Shown one piece after another: positions 28,397-40,061 of a stretch of DNA of 64,000 bases. A program made the position numbers and the translations under genes. The stretch covers positions 88,501 to 152,500 of the forward strand of contig NZ_OY762276.1 of assembly GCF_963665445.1 (NCBI RefSeq), written 5' to 3'. This stretch comes from an uncultured Desulfobulbus sp. (GTDB taxonomy: Bacteria; Desulfobacterota; Desulfobulbia; Desulfobulbales; Desulfobulbaceae). The notes under the pieces are model-generated. The model was not told the DNA's origin and searched no databases. It worked only from the letters and a program-made list of their open reading frames with translations. Numbering within the stretch: position 1 is the stretch's first letter; each line of letters opens with the position of its first letter.

Positions 28397-28762
28397 TTGC
28401 ATCGGAACACACTCCCCAAAAAACACCTGTTACGAACGAACGGGGAGTTTCAGTGCGTCTATCGGGCCGGAAGGCGGTCCCATGGAAACGGATTTGCCGT
28501 TATTGTGGCGGCAAACAGTCTGCCGTGGAATCGTTTGGGAATAAGCGTCCAGCGAAAAGTCGGAAATGCGGTGCGGCGCAATCGAATCAAGCGATTGATT
28601 CGTGAGATCTTTCGCTGCAACCGGAGCAAATTCCCTTCGCAGTGCGACATTGTCGTGACCGTCCGGCCCAACTTTTCTTTCGATAGTCTGGAACTTCTCC
28701 AGCAAGCACTGCTTTCGATCAGCGGCGATCAGCATCGGGTGGAAGGCGATGTCCTCAGATGA
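28397..28762 (+). CDS. rnpA: Ribonuclease P protein component
   Basis: This protein of about 121 residues begins at a TTG five bases after the rpmH stop; no ATG or GTG fits the family N terminus. The start ([20 protein letters not shown]) and the RNA-binding signature [14 protein letters not shown] are typical. It supports the catalytic RNA of RNase P in trimming tRNA 5' ends. It overlaps yidD by 14 bases. The start codon is the only uncertain part. Confidence 0.93.
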   Translation: MHRNTLPKKHLLRTNGEFQCVYRAGRRSHGNGFAVIVAANSLPWNRLGISVQRKVGNAVRRNRIKRLIREIFRCNRSKFPSQCDIVVTVRPNFSFDSLELLQQALLSISGDQHRVEGDVLR

Positions 28763-29030
28763 TCATCAGTCAGCGAATCCCCAAACTGGGGGCTGTGCGC
28801 GGTTTTCCTGGCGTACTCTTCCAAGGGTGTGCCTGATTGCCGTTTTCAAGGGGTATCAGTACATTATCTCTCCTCTCTTTCCCCCTGTCTGCCGTTTTGT
28901 CCCCAGCTGTTCCCAGTATGCCATCGAAGCTGTACGCAAGTACGGCGTTTTTCGCGGAACGCTTCTGGCGGCATGGCGCATTTTACGGTGTCATCCTTTC
29001 TCTCGAGGCGGCTACGATCCAGTCAAATGA
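28749..29030 (+). CDS. yidD: Membrane protein insertion efficiency factor YidD
   Basis: This 93-residue protein carries the family hallmark [18 protein letters not shown] followed by [13 protein letters not shown]. YidD is a small membrane-associated protein that helps YidC-dependent insertion. The ATG at 28749 has GGAAGG two bases upstream and lies within the end of rnpA. The start includes about 20 residues beyond the conserved core. Confidence 0.95.
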   Translation: MSSDDHQSANPQTGGCARFSWRTLPRVCLIAVFKGYQYIISPLFPPVCRFVPSCSQYAIEAVRKYGVFRGTLLAAWRILRCHPFSRGGYDPVK

Positions 29031-29092
29031 AATCGCGGCCCTTTTTTTCGACAGTGCCTCATGTATCGAGGCTTTTCTAGGTAGATAAGACT

Positions 29093-30733
29093 ATGGATCT
29101 TCAAAGAGCCTTTTTGGCCGTTGTACTCTCGTTTTTTATTCTGGTCGGATACCAGTATTTTTTTGTGAAGCACACTCCGCCAGCACCGCAAACGCCTGTG
29201 CAAACCGAACAGACGGCCGGACAGGCTCCAGCGGCGAGTACGCCGGCTGCAACCCCGGCGGTGGCAACGGATATCCCAGCGGTTGCGGTGGATGCACAGG
29301 CACGCGATATCACTATCAATACCCCCCTGTTTCAGGCTGTCGTCAACGAGCAGGGTGGTGGTGTGAAAAATTTTGTTCTGAAACAGTATCGGACTACCCA
29401 CGACAAAGATTCCGGGCCGATGGAGTTGATTACCGGCAAAAATCCTGCAGATCTCCCGGTCTTGTTCTCCCTCGATAACGGTGCGGGTAACTTCCTGCCT
29501 CTTTTTCATGCCGATAAAGACAGCCTGACCCTGACGGAGCAAACGGGATCCGGCAGCGTGGTCATGAGTGCGCAAACGCCCGAAGGCTTGCAGATCAAGC
29601 GGACCCTGTCGTGCAAGGGGGATAGTTATCTGGTCGATGTTGCCTACACCCTGGTCAACACCACCGATAAGGCCATCCAGGTTTCTCCGGCCCTCTCATT
29701 GTCCAACAGACCCTTTGAACACGCCAGCCAGACGAGCCAGTATCTTTTTTCCGGGCCAGCCGCCTATGTGAATGGCCAATTGGTCGAAACCAAAGCTAAA
29801 AAATTAACCGACGGACCGGTGGTGCTCAGTGGCAAGGTCAGTTGGGTGGGATATGTCGACAACTACTTCATGGCCTCGGTGGTGCCGACTTCGGCGAACG
29901 CGCACAGCGTCACCCTCCAGGGATCTGAGGCCCACGTTCGCACCGTTCTTTCCGAGGGCATTGTTTCCATCCCCGGCGGGGAAAGCCAAACCTTCACCTA
30001 CACACTCTACTTTGGTCCTAAAAAAATAGAGGTTCTTCAAACGGCCGGTCACGACCTGGCTGGAGCTGTCAACTTCGGTTGGTTTGATCTGCTGGCCAAG
30101 CCCATGCTCTGGCTGCTCAATTTCTTCCATCGTTTCAGCGGCAACTACGGTATTGCCATCATCCTGCTCACCGTTCTCGTGAAAGGCGCCTTCTGGCCGA
30201 TTACCCAGAAGGGCATGAAGTCGATGAAGAACATGCAGAAGCTGCAGCCGAAAATTGCCAAGCTTCGCGAGCGGTTCAAAGACGATCCCGCCCAGATGAA
30301 CCAGGAAATGATGGCCCTGTACAAAACCTACAAGGTCAACCCCATTGGCGGCTGTCTGCCGATGGTGATCCAGATACCGTTTTTCTTTGCCCTGTACCGG
30401 GTGCTCATGGCGGCAATTGAGTTGCGTCATGCCCCGTTCATGCTGTGGATCAATGACCTCTCCGCTCCGGATCGACTGTGGATAGGTTTTGATATTCCCT
30501 ACCTTCACGGCATTCCGGTGCTGACGCTGTTGATGGGCGCTTCCATGTATCTCCAGCAGAAGATGACACCGACCACGGCTGACCCCAATCAGGCTCGAAT
30601 TATGCAATTTCTGCCGATCGTTTTTACTTTCATGTTCCTGAACTTTGCCTCCGGATTGGTGCTGTACTGGTTTGTCAACAACCTGTTGTCAATTCTCCAG
30701 CAGTATCTTATCAACCGGCAAGTAAAGGCCTGA
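29093..30733 (+). CDS. yidC: Membrane protein insertase YidC
   Basis: This 546-residue protein has an N-terminal membrane helix (residues 5-24), an Ala/Pro/Thr-rich linker, a periplasmic beta domain and a C-terminal insertase region with several helices (MLWLLNFFHRF, GCLPMVIQIPFFFALYRVL, FTFMFLNFASGLVLYWFVNN). This is the Gram-negative form. The conserved arginine of the hydrophilic groove is expected in the first conserved helix region. It is between yidD and jag, its usual place. Confidence 0.97.
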   Translation: MDLQRAFLAVVLSFFILVGYQYFFVKHTPPAPQTPVQTEQTAGQAPAASTPAATPAVATDIPAVAVDAQARDITINTPLFQAVVNEQGGGVKNFVLKQYRTTHDKDSGPMELITGKNPADLPVLFSLDNGAGNFLPLFHADKDSLTLTEQTGSGSVVMSAQTPEGLQIKRTLSCKGDSYLVDVAYTLVNTTDKAIQVSPALSLSNRPFEHASQTSQYLFSGPAAYVNGQLVETKAKKLTDGPVVLSGKVSWVGYVDNYFMASVVPTSANAHSVTLQGSEAHVRTVLSEGIVSIPGGESQTFTYTLYFGPKKIEVLQTAGHDLAGAVNFGWFDLLAKPMLWLLNFFHRFSGNYGIAIILLTVLVKGAFWPITQKGMKSMKNMQKLQPKIAKLRERFKDDPAQMNQEMMALYKTYKVNPIGGCLPMVIQIPFFFALYRVLMAAIELRHAPFMLWINDLSAPDRLWIGFDIPYLHGIPVLTLLMGASMYLQQKMTPTTADPNQARIMQFLPIVFTFMFLNFASGLVLYWFVNNLLSILQQYLINRQVKA

Positions 30734-30757
30734 ACCTCTGACGATAAAACGGTACCT

Positions 30758-31687
30758 ATGGGAAAGGGAAAAGATTTCTACGGAAAAGATATATCCGAAG
30801 TCATTGAAGAGGCCTGCCGCGAACTTGGTGCCTCTCGGGAAGAGTTGAATATCGAGGTGTTGGAAACCGGATCCGCCGGCATTTTCGGACTGTGCAAGAA
30901 AAAAGCGCATATCCGAGTGCAGCGTAAGGAAGACGCCCCTGTTAACGTCGCCCAGACGGAAAGCGTGACCCCCTCCGAACCTGAGGTGAAGCAACAGACT
31001 CCGCCTGCACCTGAGAAGCGGGAAACGGTTGAGCAGAAGGCGCCTTCGGAAGCGGTGAGCAAACCTGCGGACAAGGCTTCGAGCCCTGCGCAGGAGACAA
31101 CCGAGGCCGTGGAACCGGAAGCGGACGACCACAATGCCGAGACCGAGGATTCCGCCGGACTTGAACCTCCATCGGAGGCAGGGTTGGCGGCAATCCGCGC
31201 CGATCTGCAACATCTCCTCACCCTGATGGGGTTGCCCTCGGAGGTGGACGTTCGTTTTGAAGATAATACGGTTCACTGCCACATTACCGGCCCCCATGAG
31301 GAGCAGGTGGTCGGGACTGAAGGCCGGACTCTGGACAGTCTGCAGTATCTGTTGCGCAAGATGGTGGCCAGCCATTTGCCGGATCGAATCATGCTGGCGC
31401 TGAATGCCGGCGATTTTCGTGAGCGGCGTGCAGAAGAGCTGAAAGTCAAGGCGGTCGAACTGGCCGACCTGGTCAAAGCCGATGGAAAAACCCAATCCAT
31501 TCCGGCCCTGAATCCATCGGAGAGAAGGGTGGTGCACATGGTGCTGCAGGAAGACAAGGGGGTTCGCAGTCGTTCCGTGGGCGAAGGGCTTTTTAAAAAG
31601 GTGCTGATTTACAAACCTGGCAAGGGCCGACGTCCTGCCGGGAAAAAGCGTCGTGGAGGCCAAGGTGGCCGCTCATCCGGCGACTGA
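30758..31687 (+). CDS. jag: Jag/KhpB-type RNA-binding protein
   Basis: This 309-residue protein has an N-terminal Jag domain (KDISEVIEEACRELGASREE, GSAGIFGLCKKKAHI), an acidic, Pro/Ala/Glu-rich linker at about 60-145, a KH-like domain around EGRTLDSLQYLLRKMV and a C-terminal R3H domain with LNPSERRVVHMVLQ. Members bind RNA and affect cell-wall or division functions in some bacteria. A basic Lys/Arg tail ends the protein. mnmE starts at a GTG 35 bases before this stop. Confidence 0.93.
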   Translation: MGKGKDFYGKDISEVIEEACRELGASREELNIEVLETGSAGIFGLCKKKAHIRVQRKEDAPVNVAQTESVTPSEPEVKQQTPPAPEKRETVEQKAPSEAVSKPADKASSPAQETTEAVEPEADDHNAETEDSAGLEPPSEAGLAAIRADLQHLLTLMGLPSEVDVRFEDNTVHCHITGPHEEQVVGTEGRTLDSLQYLLRKMVASHLPDRIMLALNAGDFRERRAEELKVKAVELADLVKADGKTQSIPALNPSERRVVHMVLQEDKGVRSRSVGEGLFKKVLIYKPGKGRRPAGKKRRGGQGGRSSGD

Positions 31688-33056
31688 TACCATTGCGGCC
31701 ATCGCCACCGCCCCCGGAACAGGAGGGATAGGCATCATCCGTATTTCAGGACCGGATGCCCTTTCCCTCCTGGAGCATATCTTCCTTCCTCATAAATCTC
31801 CCTCCACCTACGCCAGCCATCGTCTCTACTACGGCTCCGTGACCAACGGCAGCGGCCGGGTTTTGGACGAGGCCTTGGCCGTCTATATGCGTGCGCCCCA
31901 TACCTACACCTGCGAAGATGTGGTCGAATTGCAATGCCATGGCTCCTATGTTGTCCTGCAGGAGATACTGCGCACGGTCTTTGAACGGGGAGCCCGTCCG
32001 GCTGAACCTGGAGAATTCACCAAACGGGCCTTCCTCGGCGGCAGAATCGATTTGACCCGAGCCGAGGCGGTTGTCGATCTTTTGCAGGCACAGACGGAAC
32101 GAGGTGCGCAGTTGGCCGCGAACCAACTGCAGGGTGCGTTGTTTGCCCAACTCGAGGCAATCCGTACGCAGCTCATGCAGATTCTTGCCCTGCTTGAGGT
32201 GGCCATTGATTTTCCCGATGATGATGTGGAAATCGTACAGCATGATCAGGTGCAGCGACAACTGCGCCAGGAGGTGTTGGCACCCCTGGAGCGACTGTTG
32301 GTCCTGGCCGATCAGGGGCGAATCGTCCGTGAGGGGATCAAGGTTGTACTCGCCGGTCAGCCCAATGTCGGCAAATCCAGTTTGTTGAATGCGCTCCTCC
32401 AGGAAGATCGCGCCCTGGTGACCTCGGTTCCCGGAACGACCCGCGATACCATTGAAGAGCGGTTTGCCATTCGGGGCATTCCGGTGTTCCTGATTGATAC
32501 CGCCGGAATACGCCAGCATCAAGACCCGGTTGAAGCCCTGGGAATCGAACGAGCCCGGCAAAAGATGCAGCAGGCCGATCTGGTGCTCTTCCTGGTCGAT
32601 GCCTGCGAGGGACTGGGACCTGCCGAGCAGGATCTGTACGCAACGATCCGCGACAAGGCGCACATTGTGGTGGTCAACAAGGCGGATTTGGTGGACGAAC
32701 CGAGAATTTCCGCATTGGCGCAAAACTTCTCAGGCGGCGTGGTGGTTGCTATTTCAGCCAAGCATGGGCAGGGTATTGAGGAACTGCTGGAATCGATCTA
32801 TCAGTGCGTGATCGGTGAGGGAGCTGAGTTGTGCGAACAGATGACCTGTGCCCCCAACACCCGGCACAAGGCCATTTTAGCAAAAACGCTTGAAGCCTGC
32901 CGCAGTCTGGAGAAGGCTATTGACGAGGGCGCCCCGGTTGATCTGCTTGCGGTGGAAGTCCAGACTGCCCTGGATTTTATTGGTGACATTACCGGCTTGA
33001 CCACCCCCGATGATGTGCTTGATCTGGTCTTCAGTCAGTTTTGCATAGGTAAGTAG
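31653..33056 (+). CDS. mnmE: tRNA modification GTPase MnmE (TrmE)
   Basis: The GTG at 31653 gives 467 residues. The N-terminal tetrahydrofolate-binding domain starts DTIAAIATAPGTGGIGIIRI, the G domain has GQPNVGKSSLLNALL, PGTTRDT and NKAD, and the C terminus ends with the catalytic CIGK. With MnmG it places the carboxymethylaminomethyl group on U34. It overlaps jag by 35 bases, so it is translated from the same message. Confidence 0.97.
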   Translation: MEAKVAAHPATDTIAAIATAPGTGGIGIIRISGPDALSLLEHIFLPHKSPSTYASHRLYYGSVTNGSGRVLDEALAVYMRAPHTYTCEDVVELQCHGSYVVLQEILRTVFERGARPAEPGEFTKRAFLGGRIDLTRAEAVVDLLQAQTERGAQLAANQLQGALFAQLEAIRTQLMQILALLEVAIDFPDDDVEIVQHDQVQRQLRQEVLAPLERLLVLADQGRIVREGIKVVLAGQPNVGKSSLLNALLQEDRALVTSVPGTTRDTIEERFAIRGIPVFLIDTAGIRQHQDPVEALGIERARQKMQQADLVLFLVDACEGLGPAEQDLYATIRDKAHIVVVNKADLVDEPRISALAQNFSGGVVVAISAKHGQGIEELLESIYQCVIGEGAELCEQMTCAPNTRHKAILAKTLEACRSLEKAIDEGAPVDLLAVEVQTALDFIGDITGLTTPDDVLDLVFSQFCIGK

Positions 33057-33089
33057 GAAGTCCTTCGGCGCAACGTGTCGAGCGGGCGG

Positions 33090-33131
33090 AAAAAAACTCC
33101 CACGGCAATGGACCATTCATTGCGGTGGGAG
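33090..33131 (-). terminator. Terminator for the minus-strand SLOG-like gene
   Basis: A 14-bp stem with one mismatch (33097-33110 with 33118-33131) is followed on the minus strand by seven T. It lies just beyond the stop at 33170. On the plus strand there is no T tract after the stem. Confidence 0.85.
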
Positions 33132-33169
33132 TGTCGGCACGAACAACGGCGATGTTGCCGGCTTCTCGC

Positions 33170-33721
33170 TTAGATCTCGCCGAAACTGTCGCTGAAGAGC
33201 TTGTTGATCGCGGCAATGCCGTCATCGCTGAGATAGCGCGTGCCGGAACCGACAAAGGTGTTGTAGCAGATACGGGGGGTGTCTTCCTGCCATTCACCCT
33301 CTTTCCAAGAATACCACTGGCTCCGGTTCTGGTCGTAGACATGCAGTGGTCTGTTAAAGAGTTTGGCCAGCTCAACCGCCCATCCGGTTCCACCCTTGAC
33401 CGAGTTGTCCTCCAGAATGGTTCCCACCACAAACACCTGATGCCCCTTGTTGACCATGTGAAAGATGGTCTGGAGGACGCGACGAATTTTTTCGGTCTCG
33501 TAATAGGTCCGGTTCATCATCCGCGATGCCAGCTCCATGCTGATATCGCCCCGCATCAAATCTTCCTCGCTTAAGGTCACCGTATTTGTATCCCGATTGA
33601 GGCGATGGCCTTCAAAGGTAAAAACGGTTTCCTGTACCCCATATTTCTCGGCATTTTCGCCGAAAAGGGACTCGGCGCCTTTCAATCCGCCGTGATACAA
33701 CGTGCAGTCCTGTGCATTCAT
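33170..33721 (-). CDS. Conserved hypothetical protein, SLOG/Rossmann-like
   Basis: I cannot assign a function to this 183-residue protein. The segment VFVVGTILEDNSVKGGTGWA followed by VELAKLFNRPLHVYDQ looks like a Rossmann nucleotide-binding fold of the SLOG/LOG group, where a Gly-rich turn precedes a helix and a strand ending in an acidic or polar pocket. The N-terminal YHGGLKGAESLFGENAEKYG is also patterned like a ligand-binding loop. It has no signal peptide or membrane helix. It has its own terminator and no close operon partner. The SLOG link is inference from local pattern only. Confidence 0.6.
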   Translation of the reverse strand: MNAQDCTLYHGGLKGAESLFGENAEKYGVQETVFTFEGHRLNRDTNTVTLSEEDLMRGDISMELASRMMNRTYYETEKIRRVLQTIFHMVNKGHQVFVVGTILEDNSVKGGTGWAVELAKLFNRPLHVYDQNRSQWYSWKEGEWQEDTPRICYNTFVGSGTRYLSDDGIAAINKLFSDSFGEI

Positions 33722-33975
33722 AGTCTGTGTTTCCTGTGTAAGCGTTCAAAGGTAAGTGGTTGAGATCAAGCAATGTGGTGCTCTGATCCGCGGAACCGGT
33801 TGCATAGGTAGAGCTGTTGGCCTCGCAACGCGCAAGAGGGTACATTCAGTGTGTTGCGCGTCGTACGTCGTTGTCTTCGCCCAAGTCACATAACCATCCG
33901 AGCAGGTCTTGCACCAGCTAAAAAGTTTGGACGATCAGCCCTTGTTCTCTTCGTTTTTTTTTGCAACGACAACGG

Positions 33976-34929
33976 CTATTTGGTGGCCTTGAAGAATACC
34001 CTCTGGGGGGCCGGATATCCTTCTATAGTAAGCCGAGGATTATCCTTGTCAATGAAATCTTGGTAGGACTCGAACTCCATCCACGCGGTTCGCCGTTGTT
34101 CCTCGCTACTCATGTCATGTTGGCAGAAACATTCCACCTGGGAAAAACCCGCACGGGTGAGCCAGTTATGGAGGCAGGAAGCCGTGGGGACGAACCAGGT
34201 TCCCGGAACCTTTGCATAGGTCTGTTCGGGAAACAGGGCGATGGATGCATCCCCTGGAATGGCCTGGGATTCGATCAGGAGCCAACCGCCGGGCTTGAGT
34301 GCGCTCAAGAGTTCCTGTAACGCGCCAATGGGCGAAGGACGATGGTAGAGTATTCCCATGCAGAAGATGACGTCAAAGCTTTCCGGAAAGAGGGTGAGAT
34401 GCTCTATGCCCAGAAGCTCGACCTTGAGGTTGTCCTGGGCGGCAAAGGTGTTGAGCAGGGAAAAGGCGAAATAATGGTGGACATAGGGTTCAAATCCAAG
34501 GACGAAGGCAGGGGCGTGCGGCACCATACGGAACATGTAATAGCCGTTATTGCACCCGATATCGGCAATGACCTTGCCGCTGAGGTCGGGAAGGTGGGGG
34601 GCAAGACGATTCCATTTACGCTGACTGCGCCATTCCGCGTCGATGTCGATGTCGAACACCGAAAACGGTCCCTTGCGCCAGGGCATCAGTCCCTTGAGAA
34701 TGGCGTATAACCGCTCGTGCTCGGTGGGGGAGAGGTCTTCAGCGGTGCCGATGCGGACCACATCGCCATTGAAATCACACCGGGAGGCGCGGAGATGGGC
34801 AACTTCTTCAAGGGGACGACGATAGCGGAGAAAACCTTTTTTCTCCTGGTTGATCCAGGCCTCTTTTTGGGCCAGGAGGCGGGAGATCGGATCCTGGTCG
34901 ACTGTGGGAAAAAAATCAAAGAACGGCAT
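33976..34929 (-). CDS. cmoB: tRNA U34 carboxymethyltransferase CmoB
   Basis: From the ATG at 34929 the protein has 317 residues; the open frame extends to 35001 inside cmoA. The SAM fold shows VIADIGCNNGYYMFRM near residue 120, and the CmoB hallmark MPWRKGPFSVFDIDIDAEWRS precedes it. CmoB transfers the carboxymethyl group of carboxy-SAM, made by CmoA, to 5-hydroxyuridine at the wobble position. Its start lies inside the last codons of cmoA (14-base overlap). Confidence 0.95.
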   Translation of the reverse strand: MPFFDFFPTVDQDPISRLLAQKEAWINQEKKGFLRYRRPLEEVAHLRASRCDFNGDVVRIGTAEDLSPTEHERLYAILKGLMPWRKGPFSVFDIDIDAEWRSQRKWNRLAPHLPDLSGKVIADIGCNNGYYMFRMVPHAPAFVLGFEPYVHHYFAFSLLNTFAAQDNLKVELLGIEHLTLFPESFDVIFCMGILYHRPSPIGALQELLSALKPGGWLLIESQAIPGDASIALFPEQTYAKVPGTWFVPTASCLHNWLTRAGFSQVECFCQHDMSSEEQRRTAWMEFESYQDFIDKDNPRLTIEGYPAPQRVFFKATK

Positions 34930-35653
34930 TTCGTTTGACGGCGACAATCGAGGTGAAATTAAACCATTTAAAGTAGGGTTCGATCTCGGAGAAGCCCGCA
35001 TCCTTCAGCAGGGCGATATTTTCCTCAAGGGAAAAAGGGATCAATACGTTTTCCAGGGCTTCGCGTTTAGCGGCGATTTCCAGCTCGGAATAGCCCTGCT
35101 GTCGTTTGAAGTTATGGTAAATATCTATGAAATCGCGGTTCAGACGTGTTGCATGCGAGATGGTTTTTTCGCTGAGAAATAAAATACCGTCCTCGGGCAG
35201 AGCGTCGAAAATGCGCTGGACAAAGGCTGTACGCGCCAAAGGGCGTAAAAATTGGAGGGTGTAATTGCAGATCACGGCTGCTGCCTCGGGCAAGGGGCAG
35301 GTGGTGATATCGTCCTGACGAAACTCGATCAGGGTGGCCTTGCTGAACATGGCGGTTTTTTTCCGGGCTTTTTCCAGCATGGCAGGAGCGTTGTCGATCC
35401 CGACAAAGTTGAACTGATCCAGCGGCAGGCGACGGCTGAGTTCAAGCAGGGTCGTGCCGGTGGAGCAGCCCAGATCGTAGAGCGTTGTCCCTCGCTGCGG
35501 CCGGCAGGCCAGGAGTTGCGCCATGCCTTCGATGACCCCGCGATAGTAGGGGATGGAGCGGCTGATCATATCGTCAAACACTTCGGCGACATGATCATTG
35601 AAGGTAAAATCTTCGCCTACCTTCCCGGTTGCATAGAGTGTGTCTTCACCCAT
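34916..35653 (-). CDS. cmoA: Carboxy-S-adenosyl-L-methionine synthase CmoA
   Basis: This 245-residue protein has the class I methyltransferase core (TTLYDLGCSTGTTLLELSRR, FVGIDNAPAMLEKARKK) and the CmoA opening DHVAEVFDDMISRSIPYYRG. It makes carboxy-SAM from SAM and prephenate. The overlap with cmoB supports a tight metabolic pairing. The two genes generate cmo5U34 in tRNAs of four-fold codon boxes. Confidence 0.96.
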   Translation of the reverse strand: MGEDTLYATGKVGEDFTFNDHVAEVFDDMISRSIPYYRGVIEGMAQLLACRPQRGTTLYDLGCSTGTTLLELSRRLPLDQFNFVGIDNAPAMLEKARKKTAMFSKATLIEFRQDDITTCPLPEAAAVICNYTLQFLRPLARTAFVQRIFDALPEDGILFLSEKTISHATRLNRDFIDIYHNFKRQQGYSELEIAAKREALENVLIPFSLEENIALLKDAGFSEIEPYFKWFNFTSIVAVKRNAVL

Positions 35654-35829
35654 AGGGCTATGTAAAACAGAGGAAATTCGGTGATAAATGGGCTGTGGGT
35701 TATGTCCCCCAGGCGTGGAATACGAACCGAAGTCCTTACCATAGTGTTCCCCTTTCTGGGTAGGGAAAAATGATGGCCTGGTAAAAAGTCAAACAACTGA
35801 AGACCACGTATGGTGAAATCACCGCGCGG

Positions 35830-35864
35830 ACCATCGCTTCTGCAACTGGTGCAGAAGCGATGGT
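35830..35864. repeat. 15-bp perfect inverted repeat between galE and cmoA
   Basis: ACCATCGCTTCTGCA (35830-35844) and its exact complement (35850-35864) flank a 5-base loop. It lies 36 bases beyond the galE stop on the minus strand. No T tract follows on either strand, so it may be a transcript-stabilising hairpin or a dispersed palindrome rather than a classic terminator. Confidence 0.85.
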
Positions 35865-35900
35865 TGTATGAGTGCATGGTGCGGAACCCTGCAGTGGAAT

Positions 35901-36917
35901 TCAGGAATGAAAACCGTTGGGGTTGTTGGACTGCCATCGCCAGCTGTCTGCGCACATCTCGTCGAGACCGAACTCGGCTTTCCACCCCAGTTCCTCCAGG
36001 GCCTTTGCCGGATCGGCATAGCATTGGGCGATATCCCCGGGGCGCCGGTCAACGATGGTGTAGGGGATCGGTGTGCCACAGGCTCGGCCAAAGGCGGCAA
36101 CCATCTCCAGAACCGAGTAGCCACGTCCAGTGCCGAGGTTGTAGATGACGACTCCGGGGTGCTCCTCCAGTTTTTCTATGGCCTGCAAATGGCCCCGTGC
36201 CAGATCGACCACATGGATGAAGTCGCGAACCCCGGTCCCATCGGGGGTGGGATAGTCATTGCCGAACACCGAGAGTCGGGCCAGTTTGCCGATAGCCACC
36301 TGGGCGATAAAGGGCATCAGGTTGTTGGGGATACCGTTGGGATCCTCTCCTATTTGCCCGCTTGGGTGGGCCCCGACCGGGTTGAAGTAACGCAGCAAGA
36401 CCACGTTCCATTGCGGATCGGCCCGATGCAGATCCTGCAGGATTTCCTCGGTCATCAATTTGGTGCGGCCATAGGGATTGGTGCAGGAGAGGGGGAAATC
36501 TTCACGAATGGGAACAGATGCCGGATCGCCGTACACGGTGGCCGAAGAGGAAAAGACGATGTTGAACAGGCCCCGTTCTGCCATCACTGTACAAAGGTTG
36601 AGGGTTGAGTCGAGGTTGTTTTTGTAATAGCGCAGCGGTTGTGCAACCGACTCGCCCACCGCCTTCAAACCGGCAAAATGGATCACCGCCCCGGCCTCGC
36701 CGATGCGTTCAAATGTGGTCCGGAGGACGTCGAGGTCGCAGAGGTCGACTTGATGGAAATCAAGCGACTTGCCGGTGAGTGCCTCCACGCGGGTAAGGGC
36801 TTCGCGGGAGGCATTGGAGAGATTGTCGATGACGCTTACCCTGTGCCCTGAGTTCAACAATTCCAGGCAGGTATGGCTACCTATGTAGCCAGCGCCACCT
36901 GTGACGACAACATGCAT
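35901..36917 (-). CDS. galE: UDP-glucose 4-epimerase
   Basis: This 338-residue extended SDR enzyme has the NAD motif [19 protein letters not shown] at the N terminus, [11 protein letters not shown], the catalytic NPYGRTK and the substrate-loop [12 protein letters not shown]. It interconverts UDP-glucose and UDP-galactose, feeding polysaccharide and lipopolysaccharide synthesis. It is divergent from the 4-OT gene and lies 247 bases from cmoA; nothing else of galactose metabolism is nearby. Confidence 0.96.
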   Translation of the reverse strand: MHVVVTGGAGYIGSHTCLELLNSGHRVSVIDNLSNASREALTRVEALTGKSLDFHQVDLCDLDVLRTTFERIGEAGAVIHFAGLKAVGESVAQPLRYYKNNLDSTLNLCTVMAERGLFNIVFSSSATVYGDPASVPIREDFPLSCTNPYGRTKLMTEEILQDLHRADPQWNVVLLRYFNPVGAHPSGQIGEDPNGIPNNLMPFIAQVAIGKLARLSVFGNDYPTPDGTGVRDFIHVVDLARGHLQAIEKLEEHPGVVIYNLGTGRGYSVLEMVAAFGRACGTPIPYTIVDRRPGDIAQCYADPAKALEELGWKAEFGLDEMCADSWRWQSNNPNGFHS

Positions 36918-37121
36918 GTGATGGGCTCCTTACAGCAGAAAGAGGTGGGGAAGGACGCAGCGGAACAATGCAGATCGACTTCCCTGAGAAAGTTTGCTAT
37001 CTTTTATCCGCGTTTCCGGTGTTTGTTCTCAAAATGGAGGAGAACGCCGGTCAGGTAGGGCTGGACGTCCAAGGCCTGATCGGTGCAAACACCAATGATT
37101 CTATCTTGAACAGGAGGCAGT

Positions 37122-37307
37122 ATGCCATACGTCAGTATCCGTGTCGCTGGAAAACTTACCAAAGAACAAAAACAGAAAATTGCCAAGGGCGTGACCGAGG
37201 TCATCTCCGAGGCGGCCAATAAGCCCAAGGAGGCTGTATTGCTGTTCATCGACGAGGAATCCCGGGAGAATATCGCCAAAGGTGGCGTGCTGATCGAGGA
37301 TATGTAA
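37122..37307 (+). CDS. 4-oxalocrotonate tautomerase-family protein
   Basis: This 61-residue protein starts MPYVSIRVAGKLTKEQKQKI, placing the catalytic Pro as residue 1 after Met removal. Length and the C-terminal glycine motif (ENIAKGGVLIEDM) fit the 4-OT subfamily, which form small hexamers and tautomerise or dehalogenate various acids. AGGAGG lies just upstream. The ligA GTG follows 3 bases after the stop. The substrate is unknown; no aromatic-degradation genes are near. Confidence 0.93.
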   Translation: MPYVSIRVAGKLTKEQKQKIAKGVTEVISEAANKPKEAVLLFIDEESRENIAKGGVLIEDM

Positions 37308-39607
<2,300 letters not shown>

Positions 39608-39673
39608 CTCGAAATGGTGTTTCGAGGAGAAGCGTTTCGTTCAACATAAACAATAAAAGACCAACCTTACACT

Positions 39674-39925
39674 ATGAAAAAACTGCAAATCCCCACCGGG
39701 GAGCCCGCTGGCCGGATTGTCTGCCAGCAGTGCGGCAACGCCAAGAATTTTGTGGAAGTTGCCGAAAATGTCTTGGTGACGACCTACTATACGCAAAACA
39801 GCGACGGATCGTTTACGCCGGAGGATAATTCGACCGAGATATTTGGCGAGGTGAAGTTCATCTGCGGCAAGTGCGGCCAGGATATGACCCAGTTCCATGC
39901 CCACTTCCTCGAGATGTCGTTCTGA
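39674..39925 (+). CDS. Small zinc-ribbon-like protein of unknown function
   Basis: This 83-residue protein has two CxxC knuckles (CQQC near residue 17 and CGKC near 64), enough for one zinc ribbon. Its central part (TTYYTQNSDGSFTPEDNSTEIF) is not a known motif. No signal peptide is seen, so it is cytoplasmic. It lies 66 bases after the acylphosphatase gene with no strong own promoter. I do not recognise a function. Confidence 0.7.
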   Translation: MKKLQIPTGEPAGRIVCQQCGNAKNFVEVAENVLVTTYYTQNSDGSFTPEDNSTEIFGEVKFICGKCGQDMTQFHAHFLEMSF

Positions 39926-40061
39926 GAGGGGGGCAATGCTGTCGACGGTCGGCACTATGAGGCCAGGATAACTTATGGAAGTGATAATGTAAGGATGGAG
40001 GGACGCTTGATCCATAAGAGACGGCATCGGCGGGTGGAGCGTTTGCGGACGATAGTACAAT

